A stretch of DNA of 64,000 nucleotides from Dendrobium chrysotoxum (taxonomy: Eukaryota > Streptophyta > Magnoliopsida > Asparagales > Orchidaceae). A model generated the notes under the pieces. The model saw only the letters and a list, made by a program, of their open reading frames with translations, was not told the origin of the DNA and did not search any database. The DNA is taken from positions 6,076,001 to 6,140,000 of the forward strand of contig CM034303.1 in the NCBI GenBank assembly GCA_019925795.1, in the 5' to 3' direction. How positions within the stretch are numbered: position 1 is the first letter of the stretch; each line of letters begins with the position of its first letter. Positions 1 through 10,596 of the stretch are shown one piece after another. The position numbers were made by a program, and so were the translations under genes.

Positions 1-1140
1 CTGATTTTTTTGTCAACAAAAGGTGCAGCCATTTGATTTGGGAAAAGAAATGAGCCTTACCGTCACTGTTCTCATACAGGGAAGGAAGAACGCATCAAAC
101 GATCTAATCAGACAAAGTGAAATAGATACAGCCATTCACTTATCAAGATAAATCGTATGTGGTTACATGCATTCCAATAAACTCTCATTACTTCTTTATC
201 ACCAAGCTCATCAAAAAAAGTAAGGAAGATAAATTTCATCTCAGAATTTTTTTTTTAATCAATGAGATCTTTGATTCAGATATTTAATGCTTGAGAAGGG
301 GAGAAGATTACCGAACCAGATGGCACACTCAATCAATTGCATAAGCAAGCTCGAAAGTCTTCCTCCCATCCGCCTCCTTCTCTATTTATCTCTGGGATCA
401 CACATATAAGCAAGGGGAAGAACTCTGCTGTACAAGAAGAATGGTGACTGAAGCTTTGATTCATTCTTCCTCCAGCTTAGACAGATGGAGAAGAGGAAAG
501 AGCTGTTCTTCCTTGGCCGGCTCTAGCAGATTTAAAGTGTGTAATCTCTGGATCTCAAAGAGGGCGGTATGAAGTACACCGGATGGAGCTGAAGTTTTTT
601 GGCTGAATGAACTTCATGATCTCCTACTCAAGCAGCTTGATCTCCCATATCTCCCCTAACCAATAAACGGTAGCTCCAGCTGCTATGAGGAGGATTTGCT
701 TGGCTAGTTTGCTTGGCCAGACGAAGAGTTTGAGAGCAGAGCCGGAGCTGAACCAAGAGGGATCGAAGAAAAGGCTCTTGGCCGACCCTAACATCTTCAA
801 GAACGGGTCTCCCGTGAGAATGAATGGGAGGTGGCGGCTTGTAGGAATCAATTCATGATAGCCAGCCCTAGCAGACTTCAGAACGTGAGCAAAGCTCTCC
901 TCTAAGAGGCGGCTATTAGTGGAATGAGATGGATCGTGGGATCCTCTTCTCCTCTTTTCATCCGAATGGAGAGCAGTAGCTTCTTACTTGGCCATAATGG
1001 AGACATGGATGAGAGGGAAAACTGGAGGCGGCTGGAAGCATATGGGCAAGGTTTTTTTGAGCCCTCTCTATACGGCTAGGGCTAAAAAGAGAATCATCCA
1101 ATCAGACGGGGCCGCTTGCCCTTTTTTTCTTTTAGAACCT
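1..1140. other. Non-repetitive, possibly genic left edge, unrecognised
   Basis: This stretch is less AT-rich than what follows and shows no transposon hallmark I recognise. Both strands hold short open stretches. The longest is the minus-strand frame annotated separately at 624-983. Another minus-strand frame at about 440-600 reads a run ending in the acidic peptide KLEEE before a stop, and a GT that could be a splice donor sits at about 308-312. The pattern would fit exons of a gene running leftwards on the minus strand, or a captured gene fragment, but I cannot assign a family. The remaining sequence to 1140 has no feature I can support. Confidence 0.3.
624..983 (-). CDS. Unrecognised open frame with a hydrophobic segment (possible exon)
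   Basis: An open frame of 119 codons runs on the minus strand from a stop at 984-986 to a stop at 624-626. The first ATG is at 794, giving only 56 residues, so if real this is more likely a terminal exon than a complete gene. The upstream part is basic and polar (a KRRRG patch), then comes a moderately hydrophobic middle with the peptide HLPFILTGDPFLKML, and a C-terminal stretch around AKQILLIAAGATVYWLGE that could be one membrane span. I do not recognise the family. It could also be chance, since no splice sites or homologues can be confirmed by eye. Confidence 0.25.
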   Translation of the reverse strand, partial: EATALHSDEKRRRGSHDPSHSTNSRLLEESFAHVLKSARAGYHELIPTSRHLPFILTGDPFLKMLGSAKSLFFDPSWFSSGSALKLFVWPSKLAKQILLIAAGATVYWLGEIWEIKLLE

Positions 1141-1239
1141 GAAATGTTAAAAAAAAACTAAAACAAAATGACAATCATACCCTTTTAAACCCTTAATCAA
1201 AGGGTTAAGAATAAACCTTGCTATCCTTGACAAATTTAT

Positions 1240-1990
1240 GATGGATGGATATGATATGATTGAATGAAAGTTACAAAAATTTTCATTTAAATGGGTCAAG
1301 ATAATTTACAATAATCAAAGTCGATTCAATTTGAAATAAATTAAATTGAGTCAATTAAAGTTCATAAATTAACTTGAATTTGAGTCGAGTCTGGACACAT
1401 TAATTAAATCGATTGAAGCTGTCAAAGTTATAATTCACTAAAATTCATTCAAAGTAACTTATTGATGCTCAATTGAATTTGATTTAAGTGTGATGAATGA
1501 TTGATTGAAAATTGAATGTTTGGAATTTGAATTGTGATTGAATCGAAGTGTGGTTGAAGATTTGATTGAAGTGTAAATTGAAGACTGGATTGGAGTATGA
1601 CCAAAATTTGATTGGAAAATGATTGAAGGTTGATTGGAAGTTAAATTGATTGAAAGATGCATATTTGATTGAGGCTTGAATTGAAATTTTGGATTAAGGT
1701 CTTGATTGAGATTTAGATTGATTTAAATCTAGATGGATTTGAAATTTGAATTGAGCATCTAGATTGGCTTGAGGTAATGATTGATCTGAAGCTTGAATAG
1801 GTTTGAGATCTATGTAGATTTGAGGTCTAGATAGAATATTGATTGGAAGTTGAATCAAGCATTTAAGTCTGGATTAAACTGGAGATTGAATTGCCTAAGA
1901 GTCTAGGCAGGTTTGAAGCTTGAATGGGTTTAAAGTCTGGGTTGGTTTGAATATTGTTTGACCTAGAATCTGGGTAGATCTAGGACATGG
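1240..1990. repeat. Degenerate short-motif repeat tract (GATTGAA-like)
   Basis: About 750 bases are built almost entirely from variants of TTGATTGAA, TTGAATTGA and GATTGGAAG. The phase drifts constantly, so no single period can be fixed by eye. It looks like an old, heavily mutated minisatellite. The open frame it creates on the minus strand is low-complexity and not a gene. Confidence 0.6.
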
Positions 1991-2215
1991 TAGATCCTAG
2001 GATTTGAAACCTAGAGAAATTTTGGAGTTTAGATATCCTAGGTTTTTTTTTTATTCTAGAATGATCCTAGGATCTAGATTAATTTGAAGGAATCCTAGGG
2101 TCTAGAGTGGATCCAAGGGACTGGAAGAATTTAAAGGAATCCTAGGGTCTAGAGGAAATCCTAGGGATTGAAATCTAGGAAGACCCTAGAGTCTAGATTG
2201 GTCTTAAGCTGTACT
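1980..2215. repeat. Degenerate repeat tract based on CCTAGG/TCTAGA
   Basis: Directly after the GATTGAA-like tract the motif changes to recurring cctaggatctaga and cctagggtctagag variants, spaced irregularly at about 20-40 bases. No coding signal is seen. The tract ends where recognisable CACTA sequence starts at about 2240, so it occupies the place where that element's missing 3' terminus should be. Confidence 0.55.
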
Positions 2216-2280
2216 GATATGGGGTCAGGATTGATCTGGGGTCAGGATCGGTCCCTAATGACCTCATACAAAAATGAGGT

Positions 2281-3676
2281 CAACAAGTATGCATAGGCTT
2301 GTGAGCCTAAACTATAAACTCTATCATGTTGCATTCCTCTGTTCACTTGCGACCAAGTGCAGTAGTCAGAATATTCTGCTGATCCACCAGAAGAACCTTC
2401 ACCTACTCCAGCCTGGCTCTCTCGAGGTCGTGTATACTCCTCCTATGAAAGTTAATAAAAAATTAAACTTATATACTTATGTAGGCTCTCCTCGCTCGCC
2501 CATTAATCCATTGTTGGTCCTCCTATCGCTTATGGGTATGAATATATAATTCAACAGGGGTCAGTTCTTTACCCAGCACCTCTTTCTGTAACAAACATAT
2601 ATTAGTATTCATATTAAAGTAAATTATTAAAATCTTTTAAAATTCTTTATCAAACATCGTATGTGCTCAGTATGTGGAACTGAACCTCTAGTATGAAGGG
2701 AATTACCCATGCCAGCAACATCAGAAGCTCTATTATGTCTATTTTGGTCCCTCCTCCTACTATACTCTAGGCTATCCCAAGCACTATTCAACTCAGCCCA
2801 TACACTCTCATCAATCTAGAGTGGTTGCTCGCCTGACTTTCTAATGTCTGTAAATATGTCTTGCATGTGAGTCAACCCACGCTTCTCAAAATTCTTTGTG
2901 ATTTTATCATTGTGTTGTGGCAGCCAATAAAAATCTTTATACTTATAAAAATATATAATATATAATATATATTTTTGTTAATTTATGTAAAAAATATATA
3001 ATATAAAATATATTTATATAATAACTAACCTCAAACTCTCTAAACCATATATCCCGTACTTCTTTGGGACTTTCTTCTAAGAAATATAAGGAGCATCATA
3101 CCTGCTCCATATTATGTCCCGTGTTTTATACATCGGTTATTTTAATGGGTGAAACCTATAAAAAATATATAGGTGAAAAAATATTTATTCAATTTTAATT
3201 ATATGTTAATAATATTTTAAGTATGTACGTGTCACCGTCAGGTTCAATCAACATTCGACCATCTGTAGACTACTCTGCTACAGCTCAAGTAGAAGGTCCA
3301 CCTGAAGCGGGCTGAGGGGGTGGTGGGGGATAGTATGGGGAGATACATTGTGGATATGGATAAGTAGGAGGGCCACCATAAGAAGGTGGGGTGGGGGTGG
3401 GGGTGGGGGTGGGGGTGGGGGTGGGTAGTAAGGGTAAAAGGGAGTACTCTGCGTGGCGTCTAACGAAGGAAAGCGGGGGTCTGGTGAGTAGAACTGCAAG
3501 CTACTGGCTGCAGGAGTAGGTAAAGGCGGGCTAGGCTAACTCTGAGTGGAAAGCTGAGACGAAGATGTCCCCTCAGCATGAATAAACCTGCTGGGTGGGC
3601 CACCAGTCATCTTCTTGCTGCGCTTTTGAAAAAAAAATTTGATTATTCCTCTTTTAGGCTCATCACCTGAAGCCAT
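2281..3676 (-). pseudogene. CACTA second ORF (plant transposase_24, TNPA-like), broken
   Basis: Start ATG at 3674-3676 (peptide MASGDEPKRG), matching the start of the second CACTA copy at 63454 (MASGDDP). After a proline-rich N-terminal region comes the conserved block at 2650-2900 containing WAELNSAWDSLE and SVPHTEH, then LTPVELYIHTHK at about 2540-2570 and YSLGSQAYAY at about 2290-2320. These blocks characterise the plant Ptta/En/Spm transposase_24 family, a DNA-binding accessory protein of CACTA elements. In-frame stops occur at about 3535 and 2820 and the C-terminal blocks are in different frames, so it is a pseudogene. Introns probably separate some blocks, and I cannot place their limits exactly. 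Confidence 0.75.
3384..3425. repeat. (GGGGTG)n microsatellite
   Basis: Seven or so tandem GGGGTG units. On the minus strand they encode a run of prolines (PPPPPPPPPPPP) in the N-terminal region of the CACTA second ORF. G-rich, so it could form G-quadruplexes on the plus strand. Confidence 0.85.
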
Positions 3677-4079
3677 CTATAAAAAAAAGAAGAAATATTA
3701 GCAACATAAATTATAATAAAAAGTTAATATAAAATAATGCAATAATTTAATAAATTAAGTAGAACAACAATAAAAAAAATTAACTATTGTCATGTTGTTT
3801 AAATAAATCATATTGTTACTATAAATTATTGATTCATAATTGATTGTAAAAAATCATTTACCTTATGTTGATTCACTTTCATATGATGAAACATCTACAC
3901 CACTATCAAATTTCTCATGATTTTTCTCTATGCTTAAATCTACTTCCTCTAACTATAACTCACTCTCAGTAGTTATAATTTGATCGTCCATATCGTTAGT
4001 AAGATCTTTTAAGTTTGACATAAACTCTTCTTGATGTGCTGGTGATATTAATATAGTTTTCTTAATAACTCTCATGAGT

Positions 4080-7000
4080 TTGATCTTCATAACTACGAGC
4101 CAATCTTATTTGCCTCATATTCTACTCAGATAGTTAACAAAATAGACTTGGCTTGCCTGGCTTGCAATGATGAATGGGTCAAATTTTGAATATCTCCTAC
4201 CCCACTTAACTTCTATTATACCGTAAAGCGAATGTATTCTTGTACCTCTATTCTGTATTGAATTAAACCACTCACAATTGAATAGATACACATTATTCTC
4301 ATGACCAAGATATTATAACTGTAATATTTCTTGTAATACCCCATAGCACTCAGAATCATCACCTATATGAGTGTTCCCTCTTATACATATACCAGAATTT
4401 TCTGTCTTCCTACCTTCACACTAAAATTTTGTTTGAAATTTATACCCATTAATTAAAAATATTGGATAACATTTCACCACTCTATTTGGTCCCCAAGCTA
4501 GATCAACTAGCCCATGATCCTATAAATCACTGCCTTGAGTGTGCACCTAGTTAATAGATAAAATATATTATTAACATATTTATTAACTAATTAAAGACAT
4601 ATTACTTGAAATGAATAGTCTAAATATGTACCATATTTTTAAACCAATTAGGGAATTCTGTTTCCACTATCTTTTGGACTTCTACTAGTTCAGATGTATT
4701 CAAACATCAATAAAACTTCTAAAAATATTAAGGTTTAGATTAAATTTATGAGTAATAAATTTATGATCAAGCTAAGTCATACTTACTCGAGATATGACTC
4801 AACTTCATTACAGTTAAGTAAGACATATAATGCGGCAACTCTCATCTCCTTATTAGTCAAATAGCGTATGGTGCTAACGCTTGCGGGTTCACCAGGTCCG
4901 TTGAATACATATAAATTTTGAGTATTTATCCATATTTTGAGGTGCAATGCTCTAGCTTGATTGTGATATTATTTTAAAATAATACGAACAAAATTGGGTT
5001 ATCTCGTATATTAAATATGCTTCGTATATTGAGCCTTTAGGATGTGCTTTATTCTTAGCAGTCTTCTTAAATTTATTTAAATACCTCTCAAAAGGATACA
5101 TCCACCGATACTGAATATGTCCACCAATTGTAGCCTCATATGGTAAATGCACGGGTAGATGCTCCATAGAGTCAAAAAAAGCTGGAGAAAATATCTTCTT
5201 AAGTTTACACAAAATGAAAGAGATATGCTGCTCCATAAGAATCATGTACTCTGCATTTAGTTTTGAAGAGCATAAATCTTTAAAGAAGATACTTAGGTCG
5301 ATCAAGGGCTTTAAAATTTGATCTTGCAGATAACTAAAGGCAGTTAGTAGTAGATATTGCATAAAGATATGACAGTCATGATTTTTCAAATCAAACAATC
5401 TCCCAGATCTTATGTCAACACATTTACTTAAATTTGAAGAATATCTATCAGGTACCCGTAGAGTCTTCACCCATTCACAAACTTCTCGTCTCTACTCTAA
5501 AGTCAAGGTGAAATAAGCTTTTGGTTTAAAAAATTTTCTATTTTCACCATCCTTCAATTCTAATGCTTTCCTCCTACAAATTTCCTTTAAGTCCATCATT
5601 GCTTTTATGTTATCTTTGGATTTATCTTTGATGTGCATGACTTTATTGAATATGTTATCAAAAACATTTTTTCTATATGCATCACGTCCAAGTTATGTCT
5701 AATCAGGTTTGTCCTCCAATATGACAATGACCAAAAAATACTTTTTTTGTCCAATTATAGTTGACATCATACCCTGGCAATTTGTAATCAACTGATATTG
5801 GAGAATCCACTATTGTGGGCATGGATCTTACTTTTTCAAATATTTTTTTACTAGTCAATTTAGGAGGAGGCTGCGATATTACTATTTTATTTTTAACAAA
5901 AGTATCATTATTTTGCCTGAAAGGATGACCTGTAGGTAAGAACATGCAATGACAGTCAAATAAAGTATTCTTCCCTCCATGCTTTAAAGTGAATGACTTT
6001 GTATATTCTATATAATATGGAAAGCTAACTTATCAGAAGTGTTTCAACCTGAGAGCATACTGTAGGCAAGAAAGTTATCAATTGTCCAAAGTAATATTGT
6101 CCTCATAATAAAGTTTTATTTGGTAGATATATCATACGTACTTACTCCCTCTTCCCATAATAAATTTAAATCATCAATTAACGATTGTAAGAATACATTG
6201 ATATTTGCTTTTGGATTATGTGGCCTTGAAATGATAAGCATCAGAAATATGTAAGGAGTGGTCATACATAACTTTGGGGGAAGATTGTATGGGGCGAGTA
6301 TCACGAGCTAGCATGAGTAAGGTGAAGCACTGGCTAAATGGAGTAAAACTATTTACGCATAAACTTAATCTTATATTTCTTGATTCTGTGGCGAAGGTGG
6401 GATGTGTATAATTAAAGTGTTTCCAGGCATCTACTTCTGACAGATGTGTGATAAAATCTTCTTACGAGATGCGTTCATTATACCATCTCATATGTGCAGT
6501 AGATCTTATGGATGCATATAATAGTTGTAGTCTAGGAATTATGGGTAAGTAAAATATCATACTGACTGTTACTTCCTTCAATTTTCTTTTCGTGATAGCT
6601 TTTGGTTTAAATCTTAGTATATTGCAGTAATGGCATGCAATATATGATTGATCATCTTTATAAAATAATATGCATCCATAGACATAATAATCTATCTTCG
6701 TGTGTGTCAAACTAAATTTGGAAACTAACTTCTTAGTCTGATATAATTCTGTAAGAATTATGTTATCTACCGGTTGATTTCCTTAAGCAGGCCAATGATT
6801 TGATTAAAATATTCACGGGAAACATTATATTCTATCTTGATGCTTAACATCTTAATAGTAATGGATAACTCTGAATGAGTGGTGCACCCCTTCTATATTG
6901 GTTGTTGGGAAGCATGCAATAAATCATAAAAATTTTATACCTCCTTATTCGGTGACTCTTCTGTACATTGTTCAAATTGTGCTCCAGTCGCATCATGAAC

Positions 7001-7291
7001 TAAGTCCTCCATATCATGTCAGATATTTTCTTCCTCAACTATATTATAACTTATCGACGGGCCTCATCAAGAATCGAAATGTGGCTCATACTCACCATGA
7101 GAAGTCCAATACCAATATTCTAGCATGAAACCTCTACGGTATATATCAACAGTTACATCATCTAGGGTTAGGTGAACTTGATTTTTATGTTTAGAATATG
7201 GGCAATGAAACTTTCCATCTAAGATGAAGCTGAGCAGTTGATAAGCTGTCTGAATAAAAAAATTCACCCATTTAATGAACTCATCCGTCAA
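4080..7291 (-). pseudogene. TNP2-type CACTA transposase, multiply broken
   Basis: All the expected domains of a plant TNP2 transposase appear in order on the minus strand. Transposase-associated domain at 7080-7290 (cysteine motif CPYSKHKN, then YRRGFM and WTSHGE). Transposase_21 catalytic region at 5700-6710 (CHYCNILRF, IIPRLQLLYAS, MRWYNER, PYNLPPKLCM, LWEEGVSTYD). DUF4218 at 4960-5470 (HLPVHLPYEATIGGHIQYRW, YPFERYLNKFKK). DUF4216 at 4080-4330 (YLFNCEWFNSI, VKWGRRYSKFDPF). The protein would cut and move the element in the nucleus. The reading frame is split by many stops and frameshifts, some of which may be introns. The first cysteine motif also has a histidine (CPYSKHKN) where family members usually have cysteine. 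Confidence 0.85.
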
Positions 7292-7439
7292 TATATTTCA
7301 TCCTTGTGCCAATCAGTTATACATCCAGCTTCTTTGAGTTCTGATATTCATAATATAGCCTACATATAATATAGATATATTAGAAATTATTATAATATTT
7401 ATTGAAGGAAAATAAAAGAATTTTAATTTCACATAAGTC

Positions 7440-8330
7440 CCTTATCAATAAAAAATCTGACAGTCTCCGTTTAAGAGAAATACAAAGAGTCTTAGCCTGT
7501 TCGGAAGGCCGTCATTTTATGTGACCAAACTATCCAAGGCTATGCTCTCTAATCTAATATTAGGTTCGAGCTACTCCAACTTTCTCTCATATGTGCTCAT
7601 TTTGTATCCTATCTATAAGGGTAAATCCACTACTCATCCACCTGAGCATCCTCATCTCTATACCACTTAACTTAATATTATGCTTATCTTTTAATGGCAA
7701 ATAGTCTGCATTATAAAGCATTGCAGGTCTCACCAACATCTTATATAATTTTCCCTTTCGTTTGAGGAAGACTTTTCTATCACACAACAAGGCCGAATGC
7801 ATTCCTCCAATTCAACCATCCAACTTGAATTCTACTGATAATATCCCCATCTACTTAACCATAAATAGATAAAGATATCAAAAATGTGTACTCTTATTAA
7901 TGACTTGATCGCCCAAAGTCACAATCCCCTCAGTAGGTTTATTACTATTAAAATTACACTCTATATATTAAGTTTTAGATCTACTTATGCGAAAACCTTT
8001 AGATTCTAAGGTTGACCTATATAATTAAAGTTTACCTTCAACTCCCTCTCTACTATTATCAATAAGAAGAATATCATGAGCAAAAAGCATACACCAACGT
8101 ACCTTTTCTTGCAAATGTCTAGTGAGAACATCCATAACTAAAGCAAAAAGCATACACCAAGGTACATTCTCTTGCAAATATCTAGTGAGAACATCCATAA
8201 CTAAAGCAAAAAGCATACACCAAGGTACATTCTCTTGCAAATGTCTAGTGAGAACATCCATAACTAAAGCAAAAAAGCATACACCAAGGTATGTTCTCTT
8301 ACCAGAGGAAGGTCACGTACAGAACGGGCA
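7440..8330 (-). mobile_element. RTE-type LINE fragment inside the CACTA element
   Basis: The minus strand encodes the C-terminal half of an RTE-clade non-LTR reverse transcriptase. The catalytic-motif region is at 8025-8262 (VRWCMLFAHD, then LIDNSREGVEGKL). The downstream block at 7587-7802 contains LCDRKVFLKRKGKLYKMLVR and EMRMLRWMSSG, and the WFGHIK-like end is at about 7500-7540. The catalytic [FY]-A-D-D box reads FAHD, so the first aspartate is changed. The fragment lies between the CACTA 5' end and the transposase-associated domain, so it was inserted or captured there. Frameshifts separate the blocks. Confidence 0.8.
8081..8330 (-). repeat. 63-bp tandem repeat spanning a reverse transcriptase motif
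   Basis: CAAAAAGCATACACCAA recurs at 8081, 8144, 8207 and 8270, a spacing of exactly 63 bases for the first three steps; the last unit carries one extra A. Read on the minus strand, each unit encodes a 21-residue peptide of the form MDVLTRHLQENVPWCMLFA. Three consecutive units are in one open frame, leading into the FAHD box. The unit boundary falls at the catalytic motif. Confidence 0.9.
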
Positions 8331-8339
8331 GCGGTAACG

Positions 8340-8520
8340 CACGGAACAAAGGCGGCGACTGTAGGGCAACCGACAGCGACGAACGTGGGCAAGGTCAGTG
8401 GCAAACATCGTAGAGGAACCCGTCACAATAGAGGTGGCATTCGGAGCAGGTCGCAGACACAAGCGAAGTGAACCGAGAAGAGGGGAAGAAAAGAGAAGAA
8501 AGACGGTGGAGCGGTCGAAA
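8340..8520 (-). other. GC-rich 5' leader of CACTA copy 1
   Basis: A locally GC-rich stretch with GGCGGCGAC-like and CGAACG-like motifs lies between the subterminal repeats and the LINE piece. This is where a CACTA transposase transcript would be expected to start. No open frame is seen. Confidence 0.35.
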
Positions 8521-8884
8521 TATGGCCCTTTCCATCAACTTTCCGATGGATAATCCGTCAGTTATAATACCGGTGGATAATACGTAAAAAAATTTGATAA
8601 TACAGGTGGATAATACGTAAGAAAAAACTTCATCAAGTTTAAGTAAGCCGGTGCAATTTACGCCGGTAATTCCACTAATAATAGCAGGCAGAAATTACGC
8701 TGGAATATTTTATTTACCGACAAATCCAATGGTAGAATATACGCCAGTAAGTTAATGGTGGAAATTTCATCGAAATGGCCACTGTAAAGTTACCGACATA
8801 TTTTTTGCCGGTTAGGCCGCCACTTTTCTGGCATATTTGTTACCGCCGGAAAGTCTGACGGTAATAGCAAATTTTCCTATAGTG
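8521..8884 (-). repeat. CACTA terminal inverted repeat and subterminal repeats
   Basis: The outer end (minus strand) is CACTATAGGAAAATTTGC, next to ACCGTCAGACTTTCCGGCGG. Inward lie repeated short variants of ccggtggataatacg, taccgacg and ttacgccggtaa, in both orientations. Such arrays are the usual binding sites of CACTA accessory proteins. The base after the terminus begins AGT, the candidate 3-bp target duplication. The partner copy cannot be checked because the other end is lost. Confidence 0.8.
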
Positions 8885-9419
8885 AGTATTTTTTATTAAA
8901 TATGATGTGTTTGATATTTATTATTTTATTATTTAGTGAATTACTATAGACCTAGAAATTAAAGGAAGAAATGATGGTTTCCATTGTTACTATAAAATCA
9001 AATTTTGTGCATGTTGATAAATTTTTATATGCTAATTAGCCTTGCAAAATAATATTATATGTTTTTAGATGTGTTGTAATCAAATGACATCTAATTATAT
9101 GTTGACATACCTTTTGATTTAGACGAGATCTCACCCTTAAATTAGTATATTGATTCATAATGGGACTCACAGATCCTTGTTACCAAGTAACTCTTTGCTA
9201 GCTAACTCCTTTGCATGGGCAAAGTCCAAGCAAGCATATAAACTTGCCTTAGCTTACCTCTACACAATTGTCAAATCTTATCAATTGATTAGAAAATCAA
9301 ATCTTAGAGGCTAACTTAAAGTGTTCTAATTTCCCATCCAATCTTTTAGAAATCTTGAATATGGATGGCCCTAGGGATATTGGCTTGACATATTCAACTT
9401 TTTAAGCAAAATTTATTGA
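8885..9419. other. AT-rich spacer, nothing recognised
   Basis: No open frame, element terminus or repeat of any length could be supported here. Confidence 0.5.
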
Positions 9420-10340
9420 TGAAGTTTGGTAGAATGCATGTTTAGAGGACTGGAATGGCTATCTAGGGTTAAAGTAAGATGTGAAGATGTGATATGGAGT
9501 TTGGTAAAGAGATAATATGGGGTGTAGAGGCATGCATGTGGAGTTTTGTAGAATTGAGGATTAAAATATGGAAGTGTGGTTGTTTGCTTAAGTGGAAGGT
9601 GAAGTATATTGCGTGGGGCTTTAAAGATGTGTGAGAGATGAATGAGGATGTAGGAGAAGTGGAGATAATAGGGATTGACATGTTAAAAAGAAAGCGTAAC
9701 ACATATACATCCTAACTAGGATTTCAAATATAGAATACATCACTTTGTTTTTATTTGCACATGAAAAAAAGATAGATAAAATAAATGGAAGAGAGAGAGA
9801 GAGATTGAGAAAAAGAAAGACATAGAATAATACATAACAGATTAACAATAGAACACAAATTATTGTTTACTACCAAGCCCTTCCATGAGCATGGGCTTGC
9901 CAAACCTCCATGGATTCCTTTCACAGCCAAGTGGAGAGAAGAGCTTCCTCCAAATCTTGGAAAGAGCTTTTTTTTTTAATCAAATCTTCTTTTTCATTAA
10001 TTCCATCATACTTATCAATAAATGAGATGTTTAAAATTACATTATAACATTTAAAATAAAATTACAACATTTAAATTCAAGTTTCTAAAGAATAAGGGAA
10101 TGATGCTAGTGGTTAACAAATGAAAAGGTGATTGCATGGAGGGGAAGGGCTTGTAAACTTCATTTTGGACTTGCAATTAGTTTGCCTGACTTTGCATGAT
10201 AACTCTTAGCTTTACTTTGCATGAAAATGCTAGTTACATGTATGCATAAGATGGTGATGATTATCCAACTTCACTTTGAATGTTTTTACAACCAACTTCT
10301 CACCAACCTCTAACAATTAAGTAAAACTTGAAAGTGTAAA
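9420..10340. repeat. R1 repeat, copy a (diverged)
   Basis: This is the most diverged member of a family shared with 10597-11900, 23112-24087 and 50048-50357. Shared landmarks, in order: a gggctagagtaag-like stretch, a gtggctggttg-like stretch, a (GA)n tract at about 9790, and a ccatgagcatgggcttgcc-like stretch followed by aacctccat. It lacks recognisable protein blocks. It could be the LTR or leader of an unclassified retroelement. Confidence 0.6.
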
Positions 10341-10596
10341 TTTTAAATTCTAAAACTTTGAAGTTTAAAGTCAATTTTAATTAAAAATTTTCAAAACATT
10401 TCTTCAATTTAAACTCCTTCTAGGTCAACTCTTTTTCACTTCATAAACTCTTACTAAAGAGTTAAAAGTTATTATGTATTTTGATAAATAAAGTTAAAAA
10501 AAATTGTGGGAATTTTTTCAAATATGAGAATGATTATATAGATTTTAAATTTTAATATGGGAATTGGAGGTGATATCATTTTATTTAGTTAAGGGA
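10341..10596. other. AT-rich spacer between R1 copies
   Basis: AT-rich sequence between the two R1 copies. Part may be the tail of copy a. No feature is seen. Confidence 0.35.

Larger units (their letters stand above)
2240..8884 (-). mobile_element. Decayed CACTA (En/Spm) DNA transposon, copy 1
   Basis: A class II element lies on the minus strand. Its 5' terminus is at 8884, where the minus strand begins CACTATAGGAAAA, the hallmark CACTA end, followed by several hundred bases of subterminal repeats. Inside, in order on the minus strand, come an RTE LINE piece, a TNP2-type transposase pseudogene and a second pseudogene of the plant transposase_24 type. No matching CACTA terminus is found on the left. 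The recognisable sequence fades into degenerate repeats near 2240, so the 3' end is lost or unrecognisable. A related copy starts at 61141. The element cannot be autonomous because every coding block has stops. Confidence 0.85.

Noticed and set aside
3278..3499. Proline-run open frame as a separate extensin-like gene
   Set aside because: The prolines come from a GGGGTG microsatellite, and the frame is the N-terminal part of the CACTA second ORF.
8081..8330. 63-bp repeats as a CRISPR array
   Set aside because: The whole unit repeats without distinct spacers, and the DNA is plant nuclear.
8122..8337. Plus-strand repetitive open frame over the 63-bp array
   Set aside because: It is the reverse reading of the repeated LINE motif; the minus-strand reading matches a known family.
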